Notes under the pieces: model-generated
What the model saw: the letters and a program-made list of their open reading frames with translations, nothing else
What the model was told of the DNA's origin: nothing
Databases searched by the model: none
NCBI GenBank assembly: GCA_964568885.1
Contig: CAZMSF010000005.1
Location: 1-59,710 of the forward strand
Direction of reading: 5' to 3'
Source of the DNA: JAUSNA01 sp964568885
GTDB taxonomy: Bacteria; Patescibacteriota; Microgenomatia; Levybacterales; GWA1-39-11
DNA: 59,710 nt
Program-made: the position numbers and the translations under genes
In this document: piece after piece, positions 42,766 to 52,611 of the stretch
How positions within the stretch are numbered: the stretch's first letter is position 1
How the letters are laid out: each line of letters begins with the position of its first letter

Positions 42766-45700
42766 CTACCTACAGCCTACCGTCGAGCTACTACTATTCG
42801 ATTCATAGTACCCATATACATTTGTGTTATTCCCACCAGAGCAAGTGTTACCGTAGTAATAACTGGTATAGCTAGGACCACTACTGAATAGCGTATATGT
42901 ATTTCCACAGGCAATTGCCGCCGTAGTATAACTGCTACAGTAATAGTGAGGGTCGCATGCATTCGATGTTCCACAGCAATAAGGGGAACATGGGTTTGAA
43001 CAATAACTATATGCATAGTACATTAGCGTTGGGCCACCCACACAGTAAGTGCGGCTAGGCATGCTTCCGGGTGCTGTCGTCTGGTTCGTCATATTATTTG
43101 TGTAATTTGAGTCACAATTATAGTCAAAGCTCCCATCACCTCTATTTGAAGTAAAGTAACTCGTTTGCCCCGGGAATGCACTTCCGTTACTATCATAACA
43201 ATCTGTTCCTGCAATTTGAGAACTCGCTCTACACGTCGCCGTACCCGATGAGGGCGCATACCGGTCGTTATCGTTATCTACGTAGCAAAACCCCGATCCG
43301 CATTCAGCTCCCGCCGAACAAGTAGTACCGTTTGCTTTTAGGGTGGTAAAGCTACTATTAAGATTGTTATTGCTTACACCGTTGGTTGTACCTCCTGCAT
43401 TGTTGGCTGTGGCACAATAGAAATAGGTTGTATTTGCAGAAAGTACTGCACCTGATGCTTTCGAATCATTCACAGCACCCGTAAACCCTGAATTGGTCCC
43501 GGCAATTGTAGAAGGAAGTGTGGTGCATGGAGTCCCTGAGTTGTACGTTGGGGAAGGACCATATCTATATGTTATAGTAGTTGCAGAACCATTTCCATTG
43601 ACTGATGAGGTGAAAGTGACACTTGTTGTTGAGATCGAACTTACTCCTTGGGCTGTAATGCTTGGGCCGGTTGCACAGGCAGATGTTGTTCCTGTTACGA
43701 CATTTGAATCCGCAGATGCACCCGATGCGTTATTAGCACGTACCGAATACGCGTATGTTCTTCCGCAGGTAATAGTTGCGTTATGTACATAGGCTGAAGT
43801 AACATTCGTAATTTGAGTCGATGGGGTACATGCCCCGTTTGCTGTCCGGTCACACCAGAACAAATCATAACTTGTTTGTGTTGGGCCGGTGCCTGCCGAC
43901 CACGTAATGGTTAAGGAGGTGAGCGTTGCCGATCCGACAGAACTTATTGTAGGCGGACATGGAGCTGCAGTTGTGTCATCACAATCGGTTGCCCCTCCAC
44001 CCAAAACGCTTCCTGCATCCATCATCTTATACGCGCCCGGGGTCGGATTAGTGGTAACACTTGTTACTGATCCATAATTTGTCCCGTATGTATTGGTTGC
44101 CATAACGCAGAAATAATAGGTGGTATTTGCGGTAAGAGACGAAAGAGTTGCTTGGGTTGTCGCACCGGAAAGATTTGAGGTCCCGGTAAGCCCAGTTGGA
44201 CCGGCAAGCGTATTTGGCTGAAGGTCACAGGAAACTCCTGCCTGCGTACCCCACAAATAACTAACATTTGTCGAGCCACCATTCGGATTGACTGTTGAAT
44301 TCAAAATGGCTGATGTTGTCGTAAGACTTGAAGCGGCAGAAGTTGTAGTGGAAGGCGGACCAAATGTGGTAAAAGTATCTGCAGATGTATATGCATATCC
44401 TACGGAATTATGAGCATAAGCCTTATATGAGTACCCTGTAGCTGTAGTCAAACCCGTAATACCCATAGTAAATACTCCTGTGGCCGTGCCTCCCTCAGGA
44501 GTACAGGTTACACCTGTTCCTCCTTGTTGTGGACTCGCATTTGTTGCCGTAACCGAATAACATACTCCCCGTGCATCTATCGAGGCGCTTCCCCCCGAGG
44601 TTATATTTCCTCCAAGTGTCGCGGTAGTAGAACCCGTTACGCTTTTTGTTGGAGATGAAATAGTTGGGGCGCTTTGTGTCAAAGTTGTGAAAGTTCCATT
44701 CTCCGAATAGGTCGTACCGTTTGCATTGGTTGCATAGGCACGATAGTAATAGAAGGTTGCAGAACTAAGGCTTGTAGCACCCACCGTAAATACGCCTGTT
44801 GTGCCGGATGTGCTGAAACACGTTCCGCCTATAGCGGGGTTAACTGACGTGCTTACGCAAACTCCCCTTCCGCTAACTGCAGAGCCACCGTCAGAAGTTA
44901 CATTCCCACCAAGTGTAGCCGTCGTGTAGCTGACAGATGCGCTAGTTGGTGAAATAACAAGCGGACCCGCAGTGCCGCCGACATAAGTAAAGACAACGCT
45001 TCCATTTCCACTATTTGCTCCTGCGGTGTTGGTCTGGGCAATACCTGCATTAAACGAGCCTCCACCATTTCCATTCGATGAAGTTGCATCTCCTCCGTTG
45101 TATCCTCCGCCTCCGCCGGCTCCACAACCTCCACCGCATCCGGAATGAGCACCTCCGCCGCCTCCATACCCTCCGGTTGCTGTGCCTCCTGTGTTAGTTG
45201 CACCTCCGGTCCCTCCATTTACGTATGAAAGCGATGCTGTTATACCAGTTCCGCCCGCAGAGCCTCCCAGGCTACCATTGGTCTGAAGTCCTGCACCTCC
45301 GGTGCCATAACTGCTTCCTGCTCCCCCACTTGAGGTGCCGTTGTTACTTGCCTGACCACCGCCGCCATTAACACTATGCCCTCCTCCGCCTCCGCCCGCA
45401 ACAACAAGCGGAACTGTTCCTGTTGATTTAACCGCATAACTTCCTCCTCCGCCTCCGCCGCCGGTTCCATTTCCACCGGTTTGTCCTACCATAATGTTAA
45501 TAACCTCACCTGAGGTAAGATAAACGTCACCCTGTATGCTTGCTCCGTTACCGCCTGTAGTACCAAGACCGGTATTTCCTCCGCCCGAGGCACCTTTTGC
45601 AAGTATTGTATACTTTCCGGTTGTGCCGACCGTACAATTCTGCAGTGAGCCACTTACTCCGCTACCATTTGCAGAAAAAGTTCCTGTACAGCCTGCAGCA

Positions 45701-46401
45701 CGCAATGCAATTGTAGCGTTTGCTCCGTAATTGCTTACGCTTGCGGTGGCAGTAAATGTTCCGGATGAGCCTACAGACGCTTGCGTGCTATCATTCATTT
45801 CAATACTTCTCACACTTGTGTTATTCGAATCAACCCGTTCTGTCTGTCCCCCCGGTGGTGTCCAGGTGGTACTCGTACCGTTATAGCCGGCAAAGATAGT
45901 AACTATCATGTCGTTTGCTGCAGTAGTTGTGACAGCATTTGCAACTAAAGAAGTACTTGTAGTCACCCCCACTATAGTCTGAGCATCAACTGGACTTGAG
46001 TTACTTACACCGGAATAAGAGCCTGCCGCAGTAATCCAGCAAACAAGTGAGGGCATGGTCCACGTATAACTTGCAGGCTCAGATGAAGCAACTCTATAAA
46101 AAGTAGTCAGATTCTGTGTAGTGCTGAATGAATTATTGACATGATTAATCAATGTCCATCCTGCCGGAGTTGTCATTTGAGTACTTCCTCCATATTGCAC
46201 CCCAACAACCATTACGTCCCCGTTGACCGTACCGGCAGGTACATTAACGGTAACGCTTTGAGTATTACAACTTGTTGTATTATTGGTAGTTGTAGCGGAC
46301 CGAAATGCGACTGCAGCCTCGGCGCTCGATGGATTACCCAATAGAAAGACTCCGGCAAGGATGCTGAAAGTAATAGCAAATAATAATTTCTTATATTTCA
46401 T
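42766..46401 (-). CDS. Large secreted Gly-rich/FN3-like surface protein
   Basis: A 1211-aa secreted protein. It has a signal peptide (LLFAITFSILAGVFLLGNPSSAEAA). A beta-sandwich N-domain follows (VTVNVPAGTVNGDVMVVGVQYGG...SSEPASYTWTMPS), also present in the 1068-aa neighbour. Then comes a Gly-rich region (about residues 265-475, GGGGGG runs). At least four FN3-like repeats follow (TATLGGNVTSDGGSAVSGRGVCVS...GTFTT; TTSAILNSTVNPNGGSTNVSYLWG). The C-terminal region is Cys/Tyr/Ser-rich with a DxDxD-like loop (YVDNDNDRYAPSSGTATC) and many cysteines. Probably a surface adhesin stabilised by disulfides. It is the last gene of a seven-gene minus-strand operon. Confidence 0.75.
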   Translation of the reverse strand: MKYKKLLFAITFSILAGVFLLGNPSSAEAAVAFRSATTTNNTTSCNTQSVTVNVPAGTVNGDVMVVGVQYGGSTQMTTPAGWTLINHVNNSFSTTQNLTTFYRVASSEPASYTWTMPSLVCWITAAGSYSGVSNSSPVDAQTIVGVTTSTSLVANAVTTTAANDMIVTIFAGYNGTSTTWTPPGGQTERVDSNNTSVRSIEMNDSTQASVGSSGTFTATASVSNYGANATIALRAAGCTGTFSANGSGVSGSLQNCTVGTTGKYTILAKGASGGGNTGLGTTGGNGASIQGDVYLTSGEVINIMVGQTGGNGTGGGGGGGSYAVKSTGTVPLVVAGGGGGGHSVNGGGGQASNNGTSSGGAGSSYGTGGAGLQTNGSLGGSAGGTGITASLSYVNGGTGGATNTGGTATGGYGGGGGAHSGCGGGCGAGGGGGYNGGDATSSNGNGGGSFNAGIAQTNTAGANSGNGSVVFTYVGGTAGPLVISPTSASVSYTTATLGGNVTSDGGSAVSGRGVCVSTSVNPAIGGTCFSTSGTTGVFTVGATSLSSATFYYYRAYATNANGTTYSENGTFTTLTQSAPTISSPTKSVTGSTTATLGGNITSGGSASIDARGVCYSVTATNASPQQGGTGVTCTPEGGTATGVFTMGITGLTTATGYSYKAYAHNSVGYAYTSADTFTTFGPPSTTTSAASSLTTTSAILNSTVNPNGGSTNVSYLWGTQAGVSCDLQPNTLAGPTGLTGTSNLSGATTQATLSSLTANTTYYFCVMATNTYGTNYGSVTSVTTNPTPGAYKMMDAGSVLGGGATDCDDTTAAPCPPTISSVGSATLTSLTITWSAGTGPTQTSYDLFWCDRTANGACTPSTQITNVTSAYVHNATITCGRTYAYSVRANNASGASADSNVVTGTTSACATGPSITAQGVSSISTTSVTFTSSVNGNGSATTITYRYGPSPTYNSGTPCTTLPSTIAGTNSGFTGAVNDSKASGAVLSANTTYFYCATANNAGGTTNGVSNNNLNSSFTTLKANGTTCSAGAECGSGFCYVDNDNDRYAPSSGTATCRASSQIAGTDCYDSNGSAFPGQTSYFTSNRGDGSFDYNCDSNYTNNMTNQTTAPGSMPSRTYCVGGPTLMYYAYSYCSNPCSPYCCGTSNACDPHYYCSSYTTAAIACGNTYTLFSSGPSYTSYYYGNTCSGGNNTNVYGYYESNSSSSTVGCR

Positions 46402-46402
46402 G

Positions 46403-46813
46403 TTATTTTACCTCAATTGTCACTTTATTCTCCGGATTGTTGGATAGCCATGCTTTAATCTCGCCTACCGTATCCAAACTTTTTGTAGCGGTTTTTTTCA
46501 TGGGATCTACTGTTATATCTTCTGTAAATACACCACTTGTCTTAATTGTTGCTTTTACTAACGTGTTATTATCAACCTTCAATGTTTCACCCTTCCTAAC
46601 AGTAACTGTCTGCCTAGGTGAAAGTCCGTCAGAGGTTACAAACAGCGTACCGGTAGCTACAGGAATTGGAGTTGGATGGATGGTTGAGGTCGAGACATCC
46701 TCTTTCTGAATTTTGCTAGGTATTGCCTTGTTATTTCTGAGATAGAAAAAGACTCCCCCCAGAAGAAGGATGAGAGTCACACCTAATATTATAATTTTTG
46801 ACTTTGCGTTCAT
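46403..46813 (-). CDS. Small membrane-anchored beta-sandwich protein (cupredoxin-like, D)
   Basis: A 136-aa protein: an N-terminal membrane helix (IIILGVTLILLLGGVFFYL), a Ser/Thr/Pro linker, and a C-terminal beta domain (LSPRQTVTVRKGETLKVDNNTLVKATIKT...NPENKVTIEVK). It is the most divergent of four similar small proteins in the operon. No Cys/His/Met copper-ligand set is present. It ends 2 nt before the 1211-aa gene, implying coordinated production; it may scaffold or anchor the large secreted neighbour. Confidence 0.6.
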   Translation of the reverse strand: MNAKSKIIILGVTLILLLGGVFFYLRNNKAIPSKIQKEDVSTSTIHPTPIPVATGTLFVTSDGLSPRQTVTVRKGETLKVDNNTLVKATIKTSGVFTEDITVDPMKKTATKSLDTVGEIKAWLSNNPENKVTIEVK

Positions 46814-46815
46814 AT

Positions 46816-47223
46816 TTATTTAACCATTATTTTGCCTTGGTGATTTTCATCGTCCGTATATGTATAGGTTCCTTCCTTATCAAACACGGTTGTTGCTGTG
46901 TCTTGCCCGTCATACACAAGTCCTTTCGAATATTGAAATGCTCCCTCCCATTTAATAAGCACTTTTGTATCGGTAGGGTTAGTAAATCTCACTATCATGC
47001 CTTTTGAAATAGTCACTTCTTTCGGTGAAAACCCGCTCGGCAGTACTCTTACAACCGTAAATCCTACCTCTTTAGTTGGTGTGGGTTTTTCGCTTTTCGA
47101 CATACTTTTAGTTCCGATATTGTTACCGCTCTTCTTACCCATTGAAAGAGCGAACCAAATTGCAACTACTCCAATTACAATCCCAAAAATTATAAGTATT
47201 AATGATGATTTTTTTGCGTCCAT
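46816..47223 (-). CDS. Small membrane-anchored cupredoxin-fold protein (C)
   Basis: A 135-aa protein with a membrane helix (LILIIFGIVIGVVAIWFALSM), a Lys/Ser/Pro linker and a cupredoxin-like domain: GFSPKEVTISKGMIVRFTNPTDTKVLIKWEG...TTVFDKEGTYTYTDDENHQGKIMVK. The pattern F.P..V.I..G..V.F.N and GTY.Y matches plastocyanin-like proteins. The Cys of YHC..HP is absent and only one His remains, so copper binding is unlikely. The ATG lies one base after the stop of the 1068-aa gene (TAATATG), so the two are coupled. The open frame starts 38 codons earlier inside that gene; the internal ATG is preferred. Confidence 0.7.
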   Translation of the reverse strand: MDAKKSSLILIIFGIVIGVVAIWFALSMGKKSGNNIGTKSMSKSEKPTPTKEVGFTVVRVLPSGFSPKEVTISKGMIVRFTNPTDTKVLIKWEGAFQYSKGLVYDGQDTATTVFDKEGTYTYTDDENHQGKIMVK

Positions 47224-47224
47224 A

Positions 47225-50200
47225 TTAATTTGGTCCACTCCCATCGTTGTAATAAGTGCGTCCATTAAATGTACCTGCAGCTCCCACACATTGCGGGCCG
47301 GCAGCTGTTGATGTCTTATATCCGTCGTTATCCGCATCTCTTATAAGATTTGGCAAAACTCTATATGCATAAGCGGAGTTCTTATTACAGTCGAATGTTG
47401 CACCTGAAGAGGCAATCTTCCATGAATAGTTAAATATTGAACTTATTGTGTTGCGTCGGATAAATTCGGTTGCTGCAGATGCCGTGGAGCCTACATACTG
47501 AGTTGCATCATCCAGATAATTGTCTCTATCATTATCATGGACATATACTCCCCCACCGGAAAGTGAGCCTCCGCGGGCGATTGTCATAAGCGCACCCCTG
47601 GCAAGAGAGATTGACCCAAACGCAATCTTCTGACCGGCACCAATCGAGAGCCTCGTCCCGGAAGGGATGGTAAGCAACGCGGTGTTTCTGGTTCCGGATC
47701 CCGCATCTACTCCGCCAACTGTTCCTACAAAGTTACATGCTGCTCCGCTTGGGATACTTAGACTCCCGCTTGATGGAGGGTCACAAGGATTTGCAGGCCC
47801 ATCGGGAGTTGTAAAGGAAGATACTGCGGAGGCACCGGTTGTGTAGTTAGTTGAACTAACCGTGTTAATTGCATATGCACAATAATAATAGGTAGTATTT
47901 GGCGTCAAGAAATTCGAGGCGTTCAAAGGAATTGCATAACTGAATGTGGGAGCACTCACAACAGAGGTTCCCGAACCTAAGTTAAGATCGGGGAAATTAA
48001 CCGTCCCCTCGGGATATCGGATGTTCACATTTCCTGCCGGGGCGCCACCTGCATCACTATTACAGTTACCCGGGTTGTAATCAAAAACCCTAAAGTGCCC
48101 GTATGTTTGATATCCATTAGGATTGGCGGAACCATTAAGAGTTACATAATATGACTGCGGTGTTCCACTTGCCGATGTTCCCACTGTTGTTGGAGACGGA
48201 TTGACTGTCGAAAATGTTCCTAAAACGTAACTTGTACCTACCGAATTCGTCGCATATGCATTGTAAGAATATGCTGTATTTCCTAAAAGATTACTAACAG
48301 CAACAGTGAATACCCCGGTTGTTGTGGCCCCTTCAGGAGTACACGTAACCCCACTGTCCCCAATTCGTGGGTTGGAGTCGGTTGCAGTAGGTGCATAACA
48401 AATTCCTCGTGCTGTTATAGAAGCAGTTCCGGCTGATGTAACATTTCCTCCAAGAGTTGCCGATGTAACCGTAATTGACGCGCTTGTCGGAGTTGTCACT
48501 GTTGGCACTGATGATGTACATGCGGTAAGTTTATAAACTTCGATCTCTGAAGGTGTAAAGTTGTAAGCTGACGGAGAGCCTCCACCCCCATCAAGATAGG
48601 TGTATGCACCTTGGGTATTCGGATTTTGATAGCTATTCGTGTTTGTATAATGGACACCACTTTGATTTAGCGTACTATTCGGCATGCCAAGATCATGACC
48701 TCCACCAAATGTTGGACCGTAACTTGCATTGTTATACGTTTGATATGCGCTGTTCGTATTTGTAAGACGATAATTATTTGTTAGATTGAACAAAAACCCT
48801 TCATCGCCTGGCTTGTATCCACTTCCACCCCAAGGAAACGAATTATATCCTCCGAAAACTACATTATTTATCGAGTTCTTTATGACAGTGAGCGTAGGTC
48901 CTTGGTTGTCGGCTGCCGTGTGGAAATTTCCCGCTGTCCAACCATTTGTTGTCGCTTTGTAAATAAGGGTTCCTTTGTAATTAGATAGATACGTCTGCAT
49001 AAAGGCTTCATCGTTCCCGTCAGTAATTGTAGAGCCGGGCATTAAAGTACACCCGGTGGAAATAGAAGCCGCTGTTGTAAAGGTATTCAATGCGCCATAA
49101 GTTGTTCCATTCGCATTACTTGATATCGCACAATACCAATACTGTTGGCCTGCAATAAGACCTGTTGCTGCCTGTTTATAGAAAACGTCGCTGCTTCCAG
49201 TTCCAATGGACGTTCCTGACGCAGCGGGGAAGCGTGTTCCTCCCGTATCGCTACATGAGCCGGGATTGGATGTCCACGCTCGGAACCAACCAGTTGTTGC
49301 ATAAGTGTGTGGGTTAGATGTTCCGTTGAGGCTTGCAGTCGTTGCCAAAACGCTTGACGCAGGATATGTCGTTGTAATGGGCGTAGATGCGTCTGTAGTA
49401 AAAGTGGAATAAGAACTGCTCCCAAGAAAATTAGAAGAACCGTCGCGTGCCATAGCACACCAATAATAGGTAGTACTGGGAGTCAATCCTGTTACGGTTT
49501 GATTATAATACTGTGTACCTACACCACTTCCAAGATTTGTATCACTTGCACTACTTGTTGGAAATCTTGTACCGTAAGAGTCTGAGCAAGTGCTCCCAGG
49601 GCTTGTTGTACCGTACCTAAAATATCCGTATGATTGGATACCAGATGGGTCAAATAAACCTCCTAAAGAGTATGATGTTGGGGAGACATTAGAAGAGTAC
49701 CATATACCGGGAGGTGATATTCGTTGGAATGCAGCAATTACCCCTCTTCCAATGTCTGATTGGCCTATTGTAGCCAACTTATTACCACTCGCCCCTTGGG
49801 CTGATTGTACAACATCACCTATTGCCGCACCAACCCCCGTATTCGTATTAACATTTTTTCTGATGGTCAAGTCCGTAGAGCTGAACTGGTAGTTTGCAGT
49901 CCCTGTTCCATCAGCGCCGTACATACCAACAATAAGTCTATCTGTTCCGGTTGTTGTTACTCCCGTTGCTGAAAAAGATGTAGTAGATGCAGTGAATTCG
50001 GTGGTGCTTACTGTTCCATCAAGCGCAATTCCTCCTCCATCGTCTCTATAATAGGTCACTACCGTGACTCCTTGATTGCTTGTACCGTTGTTTGTAAAGC
50101 TAAATGTATAGCTTGCAGGTTCCGAGGAACCAGCAATTCTATAATAGGTCCGAACTACGCAGCAACCTGTTGTTAGTGTCGATGGTCCAAGAGCAGTCCA

Positions 50201-50431
50201 ACCTGAATCAACCACATCCGGACTTGACGTGCTAAGGGTTGCTGTTTGTACTGCAATAATTAAGTCTCCCTGTACGGTTCCGGTTGGTTTTGTGACTGAT
50301 AAGTTCCCTGTCCCGCTTCCATTGTTTGCTGACGATGCTCTATATTGCCATGTGGCAAGTGATTGTTTTGCACTCATTGTAAACAATGTAAATACAAATG
50401 TGACAATAAGTAATTGTATAAGTTTTTTCAT
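47225..50431 (-). CDS. Large secreted FN3-like surface protein
   Basis: A 1068-aa secreted protein. It has a signal peptide (LIQLLIVTFVFTLFTMSAKQSLA). The N-terminal beta-sandwich (VTKPTGTVQGDLIIAVQTA...AGSSEPASYTFSFTNNG) is shared with the 1211-aa protein. Then come FN3-like repeats (TTASLNGTSNPHTYATTGWFRAW...; SATLGGNVTSAGTASITARGICYA...). A region with many Asn/Tyr/Gly residues resembles a surface lectin-type module (NYRLTNTNSAYQTYNNASYGPTFGGG). The C terminus has a DNDRDNYLDDATQYVG calcium-loop-like motif. It lies between two small cupredoxin-fold genes and is separated from each by 1 nt. Confidence 0.75.
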   Translation of the reverse strand: MKKLIQLLIVTFVFTLFTMSAKQSLATWQYRASSANNGSGTGNLSVTKPTGTVQGDLIIAVQTATLSTSSPDVVDSGWTALGPSTLTTGCCVVRTYYRIAGSSEPASYTFSFTNNGTSNQGVTVVTYYRDDGGGIALDGTVSTTEFTASTTSFSATGVTTTGTDRLIVGMYGADGTGTANYQFSSTDLTIRKNVNTNTGVGAAIGDVVQSAQGASGNKLATIGQSDIGRGVIAAFQRISPPGIWYSSNVSPTSYSLGGLFDPSGIQSYGYFRYGTTSPGSTCSDSYGTRFPTSSASDTNLGSGVGTQYYNQTVTGLTPSTTYYWCAMARDGSSNFLGSSSYSTFTTDASTPITTTYPASSVLATTASLNGTSNPHTYATTGWFRAWTSNPGSCSDTGGTRFPAASGTSIGTGSSDVFYKQAATGLIAGQQYWYCAISSNANGTTYGALNTFTTAASISTGCTLMPGSTITDGNDEAFMQTYLSNYKGTLIYKATTNGWTAGNFHTAADNQGPTLTVIKNSINNVVFGGYNSFPWGGSGYKPGDEGFLFNLTNNYRLTNTNSAYQTYNNASYGPTFGGGHDLGMPNSTLNQSGVHYTNTNSYQNPNTQGAYTYLDGGGGSPSAYNFTPSEIEVYKLTACTSSVPTVTTPTSASITVTSATLGGNVTSAGTASITARGICYAPTATDSNPRIGDSGVTCTPEGATTTGVFTVAVSNLLGNTAYSYNAYATNSVGTSYVLGTFSTVNPSPTTVGTSASGTPQSYYVTLNGSANPNGYQTYGHFRVFDYNPGNCNSDAGGAPAGNVNIRYPEGTVNFPDLNLGSGTSVVSAPTFSYAIPLNASNFLTPNTTYYYCAYAINTVSSTNYTTGASAVSSFTTPDGPANPCDPPSSGSLSIPSGAACNFVGTVGGVDAGSGTRNTALLTIPSGTRLSIGAGQKIAFGSISLARGALMTIARGGSLSGGGVYVHDNDRDNYLDDATQYVGSTASAATEFIRRNTISSIFNYSWKIASSGATFDCNKNSAYAYRVLPNLIRDADNDGYKTSTAAGPQCVGAAGTFNGRTYYNDGSGPN

Positions 50432-50432
50432 A

Positions 50433-50828
50433 TCATTCTACGGTTTTGACTGTAACCACCGATGGCGGCACAGTGTCAAACTCTAGTTTGTATGTTCCTG
50501 TTTTTGACCCAAATATTGGTGCTTGTATATTTGCACCTGGGTTAATTGGCATGATAAATGTGAAAGGTCCCGTGACCTTTAAACTCAATTTTTTGTTTGA
50601 CACGTTTGATAGATTCAATATCTCACCTTTCTTAAGCTGAGATATGATAGGAAACGCTGAAGTTTCATTTACAATAATCTTTACTGTTGACTTGACAGCT
50701 TCAGTCTCTGTCTGAACATTTGGTTGTTTTTCCTGTTTCATTTTATAACCAAACTTGAAAACCAAGAATCCACCCACTATGGCAAGGCCTATTACAATAC
50801 TTATTAATGTTAGTTTTTTTTTATTCAT
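50433..50828 (-). CDS. Small membrane-anchored beta-sandwich protein (cupredoxin-like, B)
   Basis: A 131-aa protein with a membrane helix (LTLISIVIGLAIVGGFLVFKF), a Thr/Glu linker and a C-terminal beta domain (GEILNLSNVSNKKLSLKVTGPFTFIMPINPGANIQAPIFGSKTGTYKLEFD...VVTVKTVE). The G-T-Y strand and the overall order follow the other small proteins of the operon; there are no copper-ligand residues. It precedes the 1068-aa surface protein by 1 nt and follows the pseudopilin by 2 nt. Confidence 0.62.
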   Translation of the reverse strand: MNKKKLTLISIVIGLAIVGGFLVFKFGYKMKQEKQPNVQTETEAVKSTVKIIVNETSAFPIISQLKKGEILNLSNVSNKKLSLKVTGPFTFIMPINPGANIQAPIFGSKTGTYKLEFDTVPPSVVTVKTVE

Positions 50829-50830
50829 AA

Positions 50831-51784
50831 TTAACGGTTAATTCTGATAGATGATGTTGACGTATTTCCTAAGCTGTCAGTTCCTATTAAGTCATACCCA
50901 TAGGTTCTGCTGTAGGTATCGGTTACTTGCCATGTGCCTGACCACGTGCCGCTTTGGGTTGTTCCACCGCTTCGTGACAAAGTAAACTCCCTTGCATCTC
51001 CGTCTGAATACATAATTGCCTTTATAGAGGTGATATTTCCCACAGTGTCGTCTGCAGAGACCCTGATTGACTGGGCTTGGCCGATAGACTGATATAACGG
51101 CATTATTGTTGCTTCATAGATATCCGGGTTCGTAGAGGCCGGATTTCCGAAATCATATGTGACTGACCCTGCAGGAGGTGTTGGGGTGGGAGTTGGAGTT
51201 GAGGATGGGGCTGGGGTTGGAGTTGCTGTAGGGTTGATTGTCTCGACTCCGCCGCCACCGATAGATGGACCTGCTGCAAGGGCGTCACAATTCACTGCTC
51301 CCGACAAGGTACAAGCCCACGTAGCATTACTGTATCCTGAAGGAGTACAGTTGGATAGTGAAGAAAGTGGACAAATATTATTGAGAGATGAAGACTTGCT
51401 TACTTGAGCAAAAACGACATTCCATTGTGGACAGGATGCAGATGTATCAGTCCTATATTTGTAGCATGTTCCGCTTCCACCGTTACACTTCGGGTCTTGT
51501 GGGACCTTCTTCATATATACGGTGTTATTCACCCTCCACTCGTTGCCAAAAGGAACTTGTTGGGGATAACACTTCTTGTCACTATAATAAAGATCTATTG
51601 CTGTCTTAACCTGCTTGATGTCGGAAATTCTCTGTGCGTCCTGCCCCTTTGTTATTTGGCCTACTGGATTTATTGTTAACAAAATTCCCCCAATAAGAGT
51701 CGCGAGTATTGTAGCGGCTACTAGAACTTCAATAAGGGTGAAACCCTCTCTTTTAATTATTTTATGGGCAGGTAATAATTTCAT
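50831..51784 (-). CDS. Type IV pseudopilin with exposed C-terminal domain
   Basis: A 317-aa protein with a prepilin leader and N-methylation helix: KREGFTLIEVLVAATILATLIGGILLTINP, with cleavage after Gly14 and Glu5 of the mature chain. The pilin body (QRISDIKQVKTAIDLYYSDKKCYPQQVPFG...) has several cysteines. A Pro/Thr linker (PTATPTPAPSSTPTPTPTPP) leads to a C-terminal beta domain (VTYDFGNPASTNPDIYEATIMPLYQ...) of Ig-like character. It is a pilus-associated display protein rather than a plain major pilin. Its ATG overlaps the stop of the preceding gene (ATGA). No pilus ATPase or platform gene lies in the window. Confidence 0.88.
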   Translation of the reverse strand: MKLLPAHKIIKREGFTLIEVLVAATILATLIGGILLTINPVGQITKGQDAQRISDIKQVKTAIDLYYSDKKCYPQQVPFGNEWRVNNTVYMKKVPQDPKCNGGSGTCYKYRTDTSASCPQWNVVFAQVSKSSSLNNICPLSSLSNCTPSGYSNATWACTLSGAVNCDALAAGPSIGGGGVETINPTATPTPAPSSTPTPTPTPPAGSVTYDFGNPASTNPDIYEATIMPLYQSIGQAQSIRVSADDTVGNITSIKAIMYSDGDAREFTLSRSGGTTQSGTWSGTWQVTDTYSRTYGYDLIGTDSLGNTSTSSIRINR

Positions 51785-52227
51785 TGTATAATTACTATCC
51801 CGGTCAGGCCGGATTTTTCTTTGCTTCGATAGGTAAATGTTCCGCTATTGTTAAAAGTCACTTGCTTATATTCGCCCGGTGCTATGGCGCCTAGATTAAG
51901 CACTGAACTATTAGCGTCATTCGCCTCTATAGTAATCGGGTCCTGATCAATGTTAATGAACTGAATATATCCTCCTCTTGGAATTGTTACGGTCTGAGGG
52001 TTAAACCTGCGGCTATTCATCATAACTGTTGAGTTTTGAATTGGAGGAATGGTGGGATAAGGACTCACGTTGGCTTTTTTAGCAGGCTCACCGCCGGTTG
52101 TCGTGTTGGGAGCATTTTCTACACCACTTTCTTTTCCCCGTCCAAATAATAAAATTATTGACAACGCCAGGAAAATGATAATCCCCCCCACCAAAATACC
52201 CATGATTATTTTTTCATTTTTACTCAT
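51781..52227 (-). CDS. Small membrane-anchored cupredoxin-fold protein (A)
   Basis: A 148-aa protein with a membrane helix (IIMGILVGGIIIFLALSIILLF), a linker, and a cupredoxin-like domain: RFNPQTVTIPRGGYIQFINIDQDPITIEAND...LGAIAPGEYKQVTFNNSGTFTYRSKEKSGLTGIVIIQ. This closely follows plastocyanin-like proteins, but the ligand positions are changed (no His after D-x-D, Ser instead of Cys after TYR, no His or Met). It is probably a structural, copper-free relative. The start at 52227 (MSKNEK) directly precedes the membrane helix; six more codons are open upstream. First gene of the operon. Confidence 0.72.
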   Translation of the reverse strand: MSKNEKIIMGILVGGIIIFLALSIILLFGRGKESGVENAPNTTTGGEPAKKANVSPYPTIPPIQNSTVMMNSRRFNPQTVTIPRGGYIQFINIDQDPITIEANDANSSVLNLGAIAPGEYKQVTFNNSGTFTYRSKEKSGLTGIVIIQ

Positions 52228-52431
52228 AAAAGACTTTGTGAACAAGCCGGCATGTGCATGGTGCGAGTAAGACTATTTGAGATATATCTTGCTTCGGTTG
52301 CTTCAATTTGTTCTGAGACACTCCTATTTTTTTTGGCATATCAAATTGTACAAATATTTTGCCCGCCAATACTAACCCTACAAGAAGCTGCAGCACGCCC
52401 TACCCCACGCACCACAGCGTTGTGTAGTTTT

Positions 52432-52461
52432 AGTATATGTACGTTTTTTTTCAGTTGTCAA
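52432..52461 (-). promoter_or_regulatory. Promoter of the surface operon
   Basis: On the minus strand: TTGACA (52456-52461), 18-bp spacer, TATACT (52432-52437). The leader of about 200 nt to 52227 has no obvious Shine-Dalgarno but contains a GC-richer stretch (52330-52420) that may fold. Confidence 0.75.
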
Positions 52462-52611
52462 GAGCCTGAAATAAACCTGAAATAGTCTTTCGAGATCTGC
52501 GTTCTCTTTTTATAACTGCTTCAATATATTTCGTAAAATATCAAACTATAAATTAAAACATCATTAATTGTTTCAAATTATTTGGATATCGTATGACCCA
52601 CTTTTGTCGGC

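Noticed and set aside
51781..52227. Plastocyanin or other blue-copper protein
   Set aside because: The strand pattern fits, but the His-Cys-His/Met ligand set is missing.
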